Shown here piece by piece: positions 1 to 11,168 of a stretch of DNA of 33,560 nt. The stretch comes from Bacteroidales bacterium (GTDB lineage Bacteria > Bacteroidota > Bacteroidia > Bacteroidales > UBA4181): NCBI GenBank assembly GCA_031271175.1, contig JAISWE010000159.1, positions 1-33,560 on the forward strand, given 5' to 3'. The notes under the pieces are model-generated. The model did not search any database. It saw only the letters and a program-made list of their open reading frames with translations, and had not been told where the DNA came from. Within the stretch, counting starts at the first letter, position 1. Each line of letters starts with the position of its first letter. The position numbers and the translations under genes were made by a program.

Positions 1-1027
1 CTATTACTTCTTTAACGCTTCTGATTTTTTGTGCCAGATAGGCATTGGCTCCGGCAAAGGCATAGCCTTTTTTCATATTACCCTGAGCAGCGTTATACAA
101 AGCTATGATAATACAATACGGGCTTTGGGTATAATCGCAAGTCTTGATACAATGGAAAGGACAGGCTTTCGGCGTTTCGTTTCCCTGATTCACGCTACGG
201 ATAAATTCTCCGTCGAAAGCGCGTCCGGGCATACCTACCGGACTTTGGATAATCAATATATCTTTTTGAGTGGAGTCGATATATACCTGTTTGAATGCGG
301 GAGCGGCGTCACATTCGTAGGTCGGAACAAAGATACTTCCCATTTGTACCGCCGTTGCGCCCAGTTCCATAAAACGGCGGACGTCTTCTCCGGTCGTAAT
401 TCCTCCGGCGGCTATCACAGGAATTACTTTATTGTTTTTATATTGCGATACGGTGGCTACTACTTCCGGGATCAACTGCTCCAGTGCATAATTACTGTCG
501 TCGATCTGTTCTTTCTTGAATCCCAGATGACCGCCTGCCTTAGGTCCTTCTACGACAACCAGGTCGGGAAGATAATTGTAGTTGTTTTTCCATTTCTCAC
601 AGATCAATCGGGTTGCACGGGCAGACGATACGATAGGCGCCAGAAGGGTTTTGCTGTCGGGCGTAAGGTATGACGGCAGGTCAAGCGGAAGTCCGGCTCC
701 GGCAAAGATGATATCTATTTTTTCCGATATCGCCGTACGAACCATATCTTTAAAATTAGAAAGAGCGACCATAATGTTCAATCCTATCACTCCCTGAGAT
801 TTCTCCCTTGCTCTTCGCATTTCCTCTTTAAGCCCCCAGATACAGTTCCGGAGGTAATCGCTGGGAGTTTGCCTGTAAATAAGCCCCAATCCTGCACATG
901 AGATAACGCCGATGCCACCTTCGTTGGCAACAGCCGCAGCAAGTCCCGAAAGCGAAATCCCAACGCCCATACCTCCCTGGATAATAGGCAGTCTGATTTC
1001 TTTATTTCCTATAAAAAACGACTTCAT
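1..1027 (-). CDS. Nitronate monooxygenase / 2-nitropropane dioxygenase-like protein (3' end cut by window edge)
   Basis: Reverse-strand reading from ATG at 1027 gives MKSFFIGNKEIRLPIIQGGMGVGISLSGLAAAVANEGGIGVIS...GAGLPLDLP...VVVEGPKAGGHLG...PVIAAGGI...GATAVQMGS, typical NMO TIM-barrel motifs. Not in the ORF track because no stop lies inside the window. Confidence 0.9.
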   Translation of the reverse strand, partial: MKSFFIGNKEIRLPIIQGGMGVGISLSGLAAAVANEGGIGVISCAGLGLIYRQTPSDYLRNCIWGLKEEMRRAREKSQGVIGLNIMVALSNFKDMVRTAISEKIDIIFAGAGLPLDLPSYLTPDSKTLLAPIVSSARATRLICEKWKNNYNYLPDLVVVEGPKAGGHLGFKKEQIDDSNYALEQLIPEVVATVSQYKNNKVIPVIAAGGITTGEDVRRFMELGATAVQMGSIFVPTYECDAAPAFKQVYIDSTQKDILIIQSPVGMPGRAFDGEFIRSVNQGNETPKACPFHCIKTCDYTQSPYCIIIALYNAAQGNMKKGYAFAGANAYLAQKIRSVKEVI

Positions 1028-1197
1028 TGATTCGTAAAATGTGTGCCACGACGATAGTGTAACACACTTCTCGCGACCGGTAAATAAAATAAACAAACCG
1101 TGTTTATTTCGAGCGACAAAGGTAGATGAAAATTTGGGATTTACAAAGGAGTGCGTAGAAAAAAGTTTTTTTTATGTAGAAAGATTACTCTTTTCAC

Positions 1198-2391
1198 TCA
1201 CCATTTTTTGTTTACTGCTCCGTAGATTTTCATCTGGTTGGAGAGGATTTTGGTAAAGCCTATCACGTCGTTACCCGAGAATGTGGTATTTTCTTCGCCA
1301 TAGGTGGCAAATTTTGCATTCATCAGGTCGTGGGGCGAAGAGATGCCCAGGATTTCAAACTGGCGAGGCCGGAGGGCTATTTTCACTTCGCCCGATACGT
1401 TTTCCTGACTGTCTTCCAGGAATTTTTCGATGTTGCGCATTACCGGATCAAGGTACTGTCCTTCGTGCAGCAACATTCCGTACCAGTTGGACAGTTGTTC
1501 CTTCCAGTATTGTTGCCATTTGGTGAGTACGTGTTTTTCGAGCAGGTGGTGGGCTTTGATCAGCATCAGCGGAGCGGCGGCTTCAAATCCCACACGTCCT
1601 TTGATGCCGATGATGGTGTCGCCCACGTGGATGTCGCGTCCCACGGCATAGCCTGAGGCGATGGTTTCAATCTGCCGGATGGCGGCCACGGGGTCGGTAC
1701 GGAGGGCGTTCACCGTCGTCGGTTCTCCCTTTTCGAATCCTACGGAAAGCATCTCCTCGCCGCTTTTGGTCAGCTGGTCGGGATAAGCTTCCACGGGAAG
1801 CCAAGTGTCGGAGCGCAGTGTTTCGCGTCCGCCGATGCTGGTGCCCCACAGTCCCTTATTAATGGAGTATGCTTTTTGCACCCAGTTGTCTTCTATTCCC
1901 TTGCTTTTGAGATATTCGATTTCCGTCTCGCGCGACAGTTTCATCTCGCGGACAGGCGTAATCACCTGCACGCCGGGCATCATGATCTGGAAAATGAGGT
2001 CGAAGCGCACCTGATCGTTGCCCGCGCCTGTGCTGCCGTGGGCAATAAAACCGGCTTTTATGCGGCGAGCGTATTCCACGATGGCCATTGCCTGAAAAAC
2101 CCTTTCCGAACTGACCGACAGCGGATAGGTGCCGTTTTTTAAGATATTGCCGAATATCATGTACCGGATGCATTTGGAATAGTATTCATCCGTAACGTCG
2201 ATGGTTTCGTGATGTTTTACACCCAGCGCCCGGGCTTTTCGCTCCATGTTCGCCAGTTCGCTTTCGCTGAAGCCGCCCGTATTGACAATCACCGAATATA
2301 CGTCGAACCCTCGCTCTTCACTCAGATATTTCGCACAGTATGACGTATCCAAACCGCCGCTGAACGCAAGTACTAACTTTTCCCTCGCCAT
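1198..2391 (-). CDS. argG: Argininosuccinate synthase
   Basis: ORF 397 aa; N-terminal P-loop-like LVLAFSGGLDTSYCAKYL, internal HGSTGAGNDQVRFD. Confidence 0.95.
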   Translation of the reverse strand: MAREKLVLAFSGGLDTSYCAKYLSEERGFDVYSVIVNTGGFSESELANMERKARALGVKHHETIDVTDEYYSKCIRYMIFGNILKNGTYPLSVSSERVFQAMAIVEYARRIKAGFIAHGSTGAGNDQVRFDLIFQIMMPGVQVITPVREMKLSRETEIEYLKSKGIEDNWVQKAYSINKGLWGTSIGGRETLRSDTWLPVEAYPDQLTKSGEEMLSVGFEKGEPTTVNALRTDPVAAIRQIETIASGYAVGRDIHVGDTIIGIKGRVGFEAAAPLMLIKAHHLLEKHVLTKWQQYWKEQLSNWYGMLLHEGQYLDPVMRNIEKFLEDSQENVSGEVKIALRPRQFEILGISSPHDLMNAKFATYGEENTTFSGNDVIGFTKILSNQMKIYGAVNKKW

Positions 2392-2501
2392 ATACCTTTC
2401 TATTAATTTTTAACGGCACAAAAGTAATATTTTTTTTGAATTTTGTGCTTGGAATTAAAATAATTTAAGTAACTTCGCACTGTTTTTGAATAAGTGAATA
2501 A

Positions 2502-4487
<1,986 letters not shown>

Positions 4488-4528
4488 TAAAAAAGAAAAT
4501 CATCCATCATTATAAAAATCATACGGAA

Positions 4529-4825
4529 ATGGAAGAAAAAAACAGCAATCAAATCAATATCGAACTGAACGAAGAAATAGCGCAGGGACTGTATTCGAAT
4601 CTGGCCATTATTTCCCATTCTTCATCCGAATTTGTGCTTGATTTCGTTCGGGTGATGCCGGGAATCCCCAAGGCGCAAGTAAAATCGCGCATCATTCTGA
4701 CGCCGGAACACGCCAAACGGCTGTTGTTGGCGCTGGGCGAAAACATGACCAAATACGAAACCAAGCACGGACAAGTGAAGTTGGAGGACAGAGGTTCGGC
4801 CATAGGCCCCTTCGGATATAATTAA
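4529..4825 (+). CDS. DUF3467 domain-containing protein
   Basis: ORF track starts at 4484, but the likely start is the in-frame ATG at 4529 (MEEKNSNQINIELNEEIAQGLYSNLAIISHSSSEFVLDFVRVMPGIPKAQVKSRIILTPEHAKRLLLALGEN), characteristic of DUF3467. Confidence 0.85.
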   Translation: MEEKNSNQINIELNEEIAQGLYSNLAIISHSSSEFVLDFVRVMPGIPKAQVKSRIILTPEHAKRLLLALGENMTKYETKHGQVKLEDRGSAIGPFGYN

Positions 4826-4857
4826 ATAGTATTTCTCATTTATCACCTTTATTGAAT

Positions 4858-6039
4858 ATGAACAAGCTAAAATGTATAAACAGTCTAACATGGGGGATAA
4901 CGTTTTTATGCCTGCTTCCCCTGTCGGTTTTTGCCAAAATAACGCACGGCCCTTACCTGCAAGCCGTGGGCGAGAACGAAGTCACCATCGTGTGGACAAC
5001 GGACAATCCTTGCGTTTCGTGGGTGGAAGTCGCCCCTGCCGGCGACGAAAGTTTCTATGCGAAAGAACGTCCTTCCTTCTACCAAACCCGCGACGGAAAC
5101 CGCGTGACGGGAAAGTTACACAAGGTTAGGGTGACAGGCCTCACCAAAGGCACCGAATACCGTTACCGGATATTTTCGAAGGAAGTACTGCGCTACCGCG
5201 GGCAGCACGACGTGCTGTACGGCAAGGTATTCTCTTCCGATGTCTATAACCGGGCACCTCTCCGTTTTACTACTATAGACGATAAAAAGGAAAGTCTTTC
5301 CTTCGTGGTGGTCAACGATATACACGGACGAATCGATGACCTGAAAGCGCTTTGCAAGCCTGTTCGCTATGGAGAAACAGATTTGATGATTTTCAACGGC
5401 GACATGGTGAGCTTCATGATCGATGAAACGGATTTTTTTGCCGGATTTATGGATGAAGCCGTCAAAATGTTTGCCGGAGAAGTGCCTGTTTTCTACGCTC
5501 GGGGAAACCACGAAACGCGCGGCGCCTTCAACATGTCTTTTTCCGACTATTTCCCAAGCGCTACTGGAAAACTCTACTATTCCTTCCGTCAGGGGCCGGT
5601 GCATTTCATCGTACTTGATTCGGGCGAAGACAAACCCGACTCGGATATCGAATATTCCGGCCTGGCGCAATTCGACGCTTATCGATCGGAACAGTGCGAA
5701 TGGCTGAAACAGGATATGCAAAGCGAATCGTTCCGGACAGCCCTCTACCGCGTGGTAGTCGTGCACATACCGCCTTTCGGAGACTGGCACGGCCAGATAG
5801 ACGTCCGCGAAAAATTCCTCCCGATACTGCATCAAGCCGGCATTACCGTCATGCTGTGCGGGCATCTGCACCAGTACATCTACACCGAACCCGACAACCG
5901 GACACATGACTATCCCATTGTGGTCAATGCCCACAACACTTCCCTCGAAATTCACGCCGATGCAAACGGAATGAACGTCAAACATCAGGATACAAGCGGA
6001 AAAGAACTACATTCCTACACTTACCGCAAGAAAGATTGA
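4858..6039 (+). CDS. Secreted metallophosphoesterase with purple-acid-phosphatase-like N-terminal domain
   Basis: Signal peptide; FN3/PAP-like N-terminus (ITHGPYLQAVGENEVTIVWTTD); calcineurin-like motifs VVNDIHGR, FNGDMV, RGNHETRG, VVHIPPF, CGHLHQ. ATG at 4858 preferred over TTG at 4852. Confidence 0.88.
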   Translation: MNKLKCINSLTWGITFLCLLPLSVFAKITHGPYLQAVGENEVTIVWTTDNPCVSWVEVAPAGDESFYAKERPSFYQTRDGNRVTGKLHKVRVTGLTKGTEYRYRIFSKEVLRYRGQHDVLYGKVFSSDVYNRAPLRFTTIDDKKESLSFVVVNDIHGRIDDLKALCKPVRYGETDLMIFNGDMVSFMIDETDFFAGFMDEAVKMFAGEVPVFYARGNHETRGAFNMSFSDYFPSATGKLYYSFRQGPVHFIVLDSGEDKPDSDIEYSGLAQFDAYRSEQCEWLKQDMQSESFRTALYRVVVVHIPPFGDWHGQIDVREKFLPILHQAGITVMLCGHLHQYIYTEPDNRTHDYPIVVNAHNTSLEIHADANGMNVKHQDTSGKELHSYTYRKKD

Positions 6040-6078
6040 TCGTCCGTTCGTGTCTATGAATTTTTCCTGTTTGACGCT

Positions 6079-6801
6079 ATGAAAACCAAATTAAAGCGTT
6101 TTGCCGCCATGTCGGCTTATCCGAATGTGGTGGAACCTTCATTTGAGGAAGTATTTCGCACCGATTATCGCATGAAAGGCAGATGGAAAGAAGATTTTTT
6201 CGGTAACGGCCATCCGCTGGTGCTGGAACTTGGATGTGGGAAAGGAGAATATACCGTTGCGCTGGCGCGGAAATACCCAGAGAAAAATTTTATCGGCATG
6301 GACATCAAAGGTGCGCGGATGTGGGTAGGCGCTACCGATGCCCTGCAAAACCGGCTTAACAATGCGGCCTTCCTGCGAAGCCGCATTGAATTTATCCTCT
6401 CCTGTTTTGCGCCCGGCGAGGTATCGGAGATATGGATCACCTTTCCCGATCCGCAGCCTCAGCAAAGCCGCCTCAATAAACGGTTAACTTCCGTACGTTT
6501 TCTGGAATCGTACCGGACTGTTCTCCGTCCGTCCGGCCTTATTCATCTGAAAACCGACAGCGATAGCCTGTTCGAATACACGCGCCGGGTGCTGCTGTAC
6601 AACCGCCTCCCCGTCCGGTGGTGTACTCCCGATTTGTACCAATCCGCTTTGCCGGACGAAATACTGTCTGTGCAGACCTGCTATGAGAAAATGTTCATGG
6701 CAAAAGGTTTTTCCATCAAATACCTGCAATTCACCGTTCCCGCCGGCTCTCCCCTGCGGGAACCAGAGGAAAAAACAGCCCGGAACATCCTTGCCGGATG
6801 A
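6079..6801 (+). CDS. trmB: tRNA (guanine-N7-)-methyltransferase
   Basis: LVLELGCGKGEYTVALARKYPEKNFIGMDIKGARMW, IWITFPDPQPQQ, HLKTDSDSLFEYT motifs. Confidence 0.93.
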   Translation: MKTKLKRFAAMSAYPNVVEPSFEEVFRTDYRMKGRWKEDFFGNGHPLVLELGCGKGEYTVALARKYPEKNFIGMDIKGARMWVGATDALQNRLNNAAFLRSRIEFILSCFAPGEVSEIWITFPDPQPQQSRLNKRLTSVRFLESYRTVLRPSGLIHLKTDSDSLFEYTRRVLLYNRLPVRWCTPDLYQSALPDEILSVQTCYEKMFMAKGFSIKYLQFTVPAGSPLREPEEKTARNILAG

Positions 6802-6857
6802 AAAATGTCCCGTTTTTTTACTACATTTGTATTTTGTATTATATTGAATGAACATTG

Positions 6858-8075
6858 ATGGATATTCAAAAAATCAGGGATGATTTTCCGATATTGTCGC
6901 AAAAAGTATATGGCAAACCCATAGTATATCTGGATAACGGCGCTACAACCCAAAAACCGAAGGCAGTGCTGGATACCCTTGTCCGGATGTATGCCGAGCA
7001 GAATGCCAATATCCACCGTGGGGTGCACTTTTTGAGCGAACAGGCAACGGAAGCTTACGAAAATGCAAGGCGTACGGTGCGTGATTTCCTGAATGCCGAG
7101 CTTTCGCAGGAAATCATTTTCACTTCGGGGGCAACTGCCGCCATCAACCTGGCAGCATTTTCGTACGGTGAACGGTATGTCGGCGCCGGCGACGAAATCA
7201 TCGTATCCGTCATGGAACACCACTCCAACATCGTTCCCTGGCAGATGATGTGCGAAAGAAAAGGCGCGTCGCTGAAGGTGATCCCCATTTCGGACAGCGG
7301 CGAATTGCTGATGGAAGAATACGGCAAACTGTTTTCGCCCAAAACGCGCCTTGTTGCCATTACCCATGTGTCCAACACGCTGGGAACGGTCAATCCCGTA
7401 AAAGAAATCATCCGGATAGCACACGAAGCAGGCGCGCACGTGCTGGTGGACGGCGCTCAGTCGGTACAGCATATCCCTGTTGACGTACAGGATTTGGCAT
7501 GTGATTTTTTCGCTTTTTCCGGGCATAAACTCTACGGGCCTACCGGTATAGGCGTGCTGTACGGCCGCAGGGAACTCCTCGACGAACTCCCGCCCTGGCA
7601 GGGCGGAGGGGATATGGTTGATTGTGTCCGGTTTGAACAGACTACCTACAACGAACTGCCGTTTAAGTTCGAAGCCGGCACCGCCAATTATATTGATGCC
7701 GTAGGATTGGAAAGCGCCATCCGCTACCTGCTATCCGCAGGAATGGAGGAGATTGGCGCCTATGAAGCGGCGCTGACACAGTATGCGCTGGAACAGCTTC
7801 AGCAAATAGACGGAATACGCATCTTCGGAACGGCCAAACATCGCACAGGCACGTTTTCACTCCTGCTGGACGGCATCCATCCCTATGATACCGGTATGAT
7901 TCTTGATAAAATGGGAATCGCCGTCCGCACAGGCACCCACTGCACACAACCGCTCATGCAACGCTACGGCATAGAAGGAACAGTGCGCGCCTCCTTTGCG
8001 CTTTACAATACTTTCGAAGAAGCGGATCGCTTGTGCGAAGGACTTAAAAAAGCGCAAAAACTGTTTAAAACTTAA
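6858..8075 (+). CDS. sufS: Cysteine desulfurase, SufS type
   Basis: YLDNGATTQKP, EHHSNIVPWQ, DGAQSVQHIPVDVQDLACDFFAFSGHKLYGPTGIGVLYG (PLP lysine), active-site Cys in RTGTHCTQPLM. Confidence 0.92.
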   Translation: MDIQKIRDDFPILSQKVYGKPIVYLDNGATTQKPKAVLDTLVRMYAEQNANIHRGVHFLSEQATEAYENARRTVRDFLNAELSQEIIFTSGATAAINLAAFSYGERYVGAGDEIIVSVMEHHSNIVPWQMMCERKGASLKVIPISDSGELLMEEYGKLFSPKTRLVAITHVSNTLGTVNPVKEIIRIAHEAGAHVLVDGAQSVQHIPVDVQDLACDFFAFSGHKLYGPTGIGVLYGRRELLDELPPWQGGGDMVDCVRFEQTTYNELPFKFEAGTANYIDAVGLESAIRYLLSAGMEEIGAYEAALTQYALEQLQQIDGIRIFGTAKHRTGTFSLLLDGIHPYDTGMILDKMGIAVRTGTHCTQPLMQRYGIEGTVRASFALYNTFEEADRLCEGLKKAQKLFKT

Positions 8076-9573
8076 GACCTACCGTAAAGTTTACCGCATG
8101 TTTTTTTTCCTGCATGACGGAACTCAACCACGCATTATTAGCAGGATTCTGGCGATACAGGTCATAATAATGGGGAGGGTATTTCGTATAAACATACGAC
8201 ATGTCAAGATAGACGCCTCTTCCTCTGATGCCCACGCCTCCGGAAAAACTGATGATACCCTCGTTATCAAACTCGTCGGAGGAAAAATGTTCTTGAGCAA
8301 AGGGAGTGCCGTAATAAGCCGCGCCGCCACGCAAGGAAACAGGTCCTATGCGAAATTCCGCGCCGCCTTTCAGGTTAAGAGCATTCCTGAATATTTGCGC
8401 CGCTTCACGGTTGATATTCCGGTAATCCGAATTGGGACGAAATTTGGCCGTTGCATAATCCACATATTCAGCGTCCAAACCGATAATTCCGAATGTCCCG
8501 ATGATGAAAGCCGCTCCGGCGCTGTATCGCCACGGGGTGGACAGTTTGAATTTCCCTTCGCCAATGGGACTGAGGGAATTATAATGGTTAGCGTTGTCTG
8601 AGGTTATTATTGGTTCTTTGTAGTAAGCATCCATTTCGGTGTCGAGTTCCGACCGCAACGAATAGCGCGTAGGGGTATGAATCGACACAGCCAGCCGCAG
8701 CATATTGATCGGCCGGAAGATGACGCCGGTTTTGAAATTCATTCCTGTGCCGGTAACCGTATAGTCGGAACGGAACTGAAATTCGTCAAGGTATTGAAAA
8801 GAAGGCGTTTCCGTATGAAGATAGGATTCCTTGTGATACAGACTTTGGATACCCCATGTTGCACCGAGATACATCCTGTCGTTAATATTGAAACCCAGCG
8901 AAATGGCATATTCTCCTACGCCTCCTTTGTTGGTCATGGTACGTTTCATCGGTTGGAGATAATTCCCTTCGCTCGAATAATCGTTATAGTAGTGGTTATC
9001 CGACGAATTGTCAGGATCGTGAAATATCAGTTTGGTGTCAAATGCCGGTCCCGTATAAAAGTCGTCCAGCCGGCCTTCCTGCAATGGTTGGCCGTTGTCG
9101 CCATGGTTGGCATCCCATGTTAAATCTTCTACCAGAGAAGACGGGACGTCGGTATCGACAAAAGCCGCAGAGGAGAAATCGCTCAACCGGTTGTAGGCAA
9201 AGCCGAAAGTGAAACTCCGCAGTTTTCTTTCACTCTGCGGTTTCCAGGTATGTACGTAACCGATATTGTTGAGGCGGAAAAAGGAGGCGGCTTCGTCGAA
9301 ATTTTCGCCATTCAGTTTGGAAGAAGTGGTGACGAAACTCGGCCCTAAGGTAAGCGTAAATTCGGTACCACGATAGATGCCTATGCCTGCCGGATTGGTA
9401 CTCAGCACGGACATATCGCCGCCCAGCGCTCCGAACGCGCCGCTCATGGCTGTTGCACGCGCTGTTCCCCCCGAAAAATATCTTGAATACGTCAAGAGGT
9501 CAAGGGCGCCCTGGGCAATAGCGCCTTGTGCAAATAAGGCGCTGCATATCAATATACTGAATATTTTTTTCAT
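8065..9573 (-). CDS. OmpP1/FadL-family outer membrane protein (often annotated hemin receptor in Bacteroidetes)
   Basis: Signal peptide; SGGTARATAMSGAFGALGGDMSVLSTNPAGIGIYRGTEFTLTLG; C-terminal aromatic residue (VGLKF); beta-barrel-like alternation. Confidence 0.85.
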   Translation of the reverse strand: MKKIFSILICSALFAQGAIAQGALDLLTYSRYFSGGTARATAMSGAFGALGGDMSVLSTNPAGIGIYRGTEFTLTLGPSFVTTSSKLNGENFDEAASFFRLNNIGYVHTWKPQSERKLRSFTFGFAYNRLSDFSSAAFVDTDVPSSLVEDLTWDANHGDNGQPLQEGRLDDFYTGPAFDTKLIFHDPDNSSDNHYYNDYSSEGNYLQPMKRTMTNKGGVGEYAISLGFNINDRMYLGATWGIQSLYHKESYLHTETPSFQYLDEFQFRSDYTVTGTGMNFKTGVIFRPINMLRLAVSIHTPTRYSLRSELDTEMDAYYKEPIITSDNANHYNSLSPIGEGKFKLSTPWRYSAGAAFIIGTFGIIGLDAEYVDYATAKFRPNSDYRNINREAAQIFRNALNLKGGAEFRIGPVSLRGGAAYYGTPFAQEHFSSDEFDNEGIISFSGGVGIRGRGVYLDMSYVYTKYPPHYYDLYRQNPANNAWLSSVMQEKKHAVNFTVGLKF

Positions 9574-9639
9574 GTTACTCGGAATAATGGATGGATCTTT
9601 TTTGTTTTGGAAAAATCGAACTTTTTTCTTTTACCTTGT

Positions 9640-10833
9640 TTACCGCCGTCCGCCGGAAGAACTGGACGACGATCTGGAGGAAGAGCTGCTGCTACTGCTG
9701 CTGCTGCTGTATGATGATGAACTTCTGGAAGACGATCCGCTGCTGTAGGAGCTGCTGCTACTGCTGCGCGACGGCGTTGAATAGGTACTGCTACTACTGC
9801 TGCGCGAGGGCGTCGAATAAGTACTGTTCGAACTGCTACTGCGCGAGGGCGTTGAATAGGAAGACGAACTGCTGCGCGAGGGTGAGCTGGAAGTGCTGGA
9901 AGAAGAAGACGTTCTTGTTGACGAACTGCTGCTGCTGTTTTGTGTGGTGCGCGGCGTAGTGTAGGTGGATGATCTTGAAACCGTTGTTCCCGTATTATTG
10001 TTGTTGGCCGTGTTGCTGTTGGTCGTATTGTACGAGGAGGTGGTTCTTCTTGATGTGCTGTATGCGGGCGATGAAGAGGTTGAAACCGCGCTACGTGTTC
10101 CGCTATTGCTGCTGACCGTCCGCCCCGAAGCCGTACTGTATGTGCTGTAACTTCTCCGCGCCGATCCGGTAGAGGCGTAAGTGCTTCCACCTCTGCGATA
10201 GACAGGCCCCGAAATGACGACTCTTGGGCGAGGATTGTAATAATTATAGTGATAATACGGATAATAATCATAGTACCTGTACCCGTAATATCCGTAATAC
10301 CCGTGGTGTCCGTAATACCACGGATTGTAGTACCATGAACTGTAATACCACGGACGGTAATAGTAGGACGGATATCCCCATCCGTAATAGGAACCGTACC
10401 AAGCGCTCGAATACCACGGGTCGTAGTAGAAACGGTCGAAACGGTTCAAGCGATAGGAATACGAGTCGTAGTCGTTGTAATAATTATTGGTAATGTAAGT
10501 ATTACCCGACGGATCCTTGGTTTGAGTGGATTCAACATACGAATAGGACGAAGAGCCGTTATCGCCGGCCGGAACGTCGTATTGCTCAACCGGTGCGGAT
10601 TGAATTTCTCCGGCTTCCAACGCCATACGGTATTTTTCGTAGTTGCTCAAAGTATCTTCGACAATTGTCGAAGCAGCAACCGGAGAGGAAACAACCTGCC
10701 TGTTCTCGGTCGATGATTGTTTTTTGGGAACATAATAGATATCGTCTTCATAGAATTTAGTTCCTTGTGCCGATGAATATTCTATGGACATCGCTATGGC
10801 GATTATACTGGGGATAAAATACATTGTCTTCAT
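9640..10833 (-). CDS. Secreted Tyr/Trp-rich and Ser-rich low-complexity protein
   Basis: In-frame ATG at 10833 (ORF track starts at 11076) preceded by AGGAGG; signal peptide MKTMYFIPSIIAIAMSIEYSSAQG; Tyr-rich block (YYDPWYSSAWYGSYYGWGYPSYYYRPWYY...) followed by Ser-rich tail with YSTPSRSSSS repeats. Confidence 0.75.
   Translation of the reverse strand: MKTMYFIPSIIAIAMSIEYSSAQGTKFYEDDIYYVPKKQSSTENRQVVSSPVAASTIVEDTLSNYEKYRMALEAGEIQSAPVEQYDVPAGDNGSSSYSYVESTQTKDPSGNTYITNNYYNDYDSYSYRLNRFDRFYYDPWYSSAWYGSYYGWGYPSYYYRPWYYSSWYYNPWYYGHHGYYGYYGYRYYDYYPYYHYNYYNPRPRVVISGPVYRRGGSTYASTGSARRSYSTYSTASGRTVSSNSGTRSAVSTSSSPAYSTSRRTTSSYNTTNSNTANNNNTGTTVSRSSTYTTPRTTQNSSSSSSTRTSSSSSTSSSPSRSSSSSYSTPSRSSSSNSTYSTPSRSSSSSTYSTPSRSSSSSSYSSGSSSRSSSSYSSSSSSSSSSSRSSSSSSGGRR
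9744..9885 (-). repeat. Degenerate in-frame tandem repeats encoding (T)YSTPSRSSSS(S/N)
   Basis: Repeated plus-strand units of the form ctgcgcga(c/g)ggcgt(t/c)gaata(g/a)g... three to four times; protein shows three YSTPSRSSSS units in series. Confidence 0.65.
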
Positions 10834-11168
10834 GATTTGGTCCTCCTGTTTGTTTAAATTAGTGTTTATATTTATATATATACCCGATGATATACAAATA
10901 TTGTACCAAAAATGATAAAAATCGGGATTGTGCTTTTTTTCCTGTGATTTTTCTCTTTTTTTACCACAAAGGGCCGCTTTTTTTCTTACTTGTCCGTTGG
11001 GAAACTCGCTTCTGCCGGTGGCTACACCCATTGACAGTGTATCGGGAATCCATATCTGCTGCCTGTTGTTTATCAAAAATTTGGGTTATGCGGGCAAAAA
11101 AAACAGGAAATAAATAAAAAAACCGTTTTTTTTTCGTATTTTTGACAAAAATCCGTTCCAAACGTTTG

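Noticed and set aside
29-673. 214-aa forward ORF at the window start
   Set aside because: Antisense to the partial nitronate monooxygenase, whose motifs are clear on the reverse strand.
5116-5985. 289-aa reverse ORF opposite the metallophosphoesterase
   Set aside because: The forward strand encodes conserved phosphoesterase motifs throughout; the reverse ORF has no recognisable domain and is a codon-bias shadow.
6681-7526. 281-aa reverse ORF across trmB/sufS
   Set aside because: Spans two well-supported forward genes and their promoter; no domain recognised.
7996-8601. 201-aa forward ORF over the 3' end of the porin gene
   Set aside because: Overlaps the end of sufS and the conserved reverse-strand OmpP1-like gene; no domain.
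9570-10271. 233-aa reverse ORF rich in Arg/Ala, and the 9591..9959 forward Cys-rich ORF
   Set aside because: Alternative-frame readings of the Ser/Tyr repeat gene; composition is forced by the repeats and there is no signal peptide or plausible start context.
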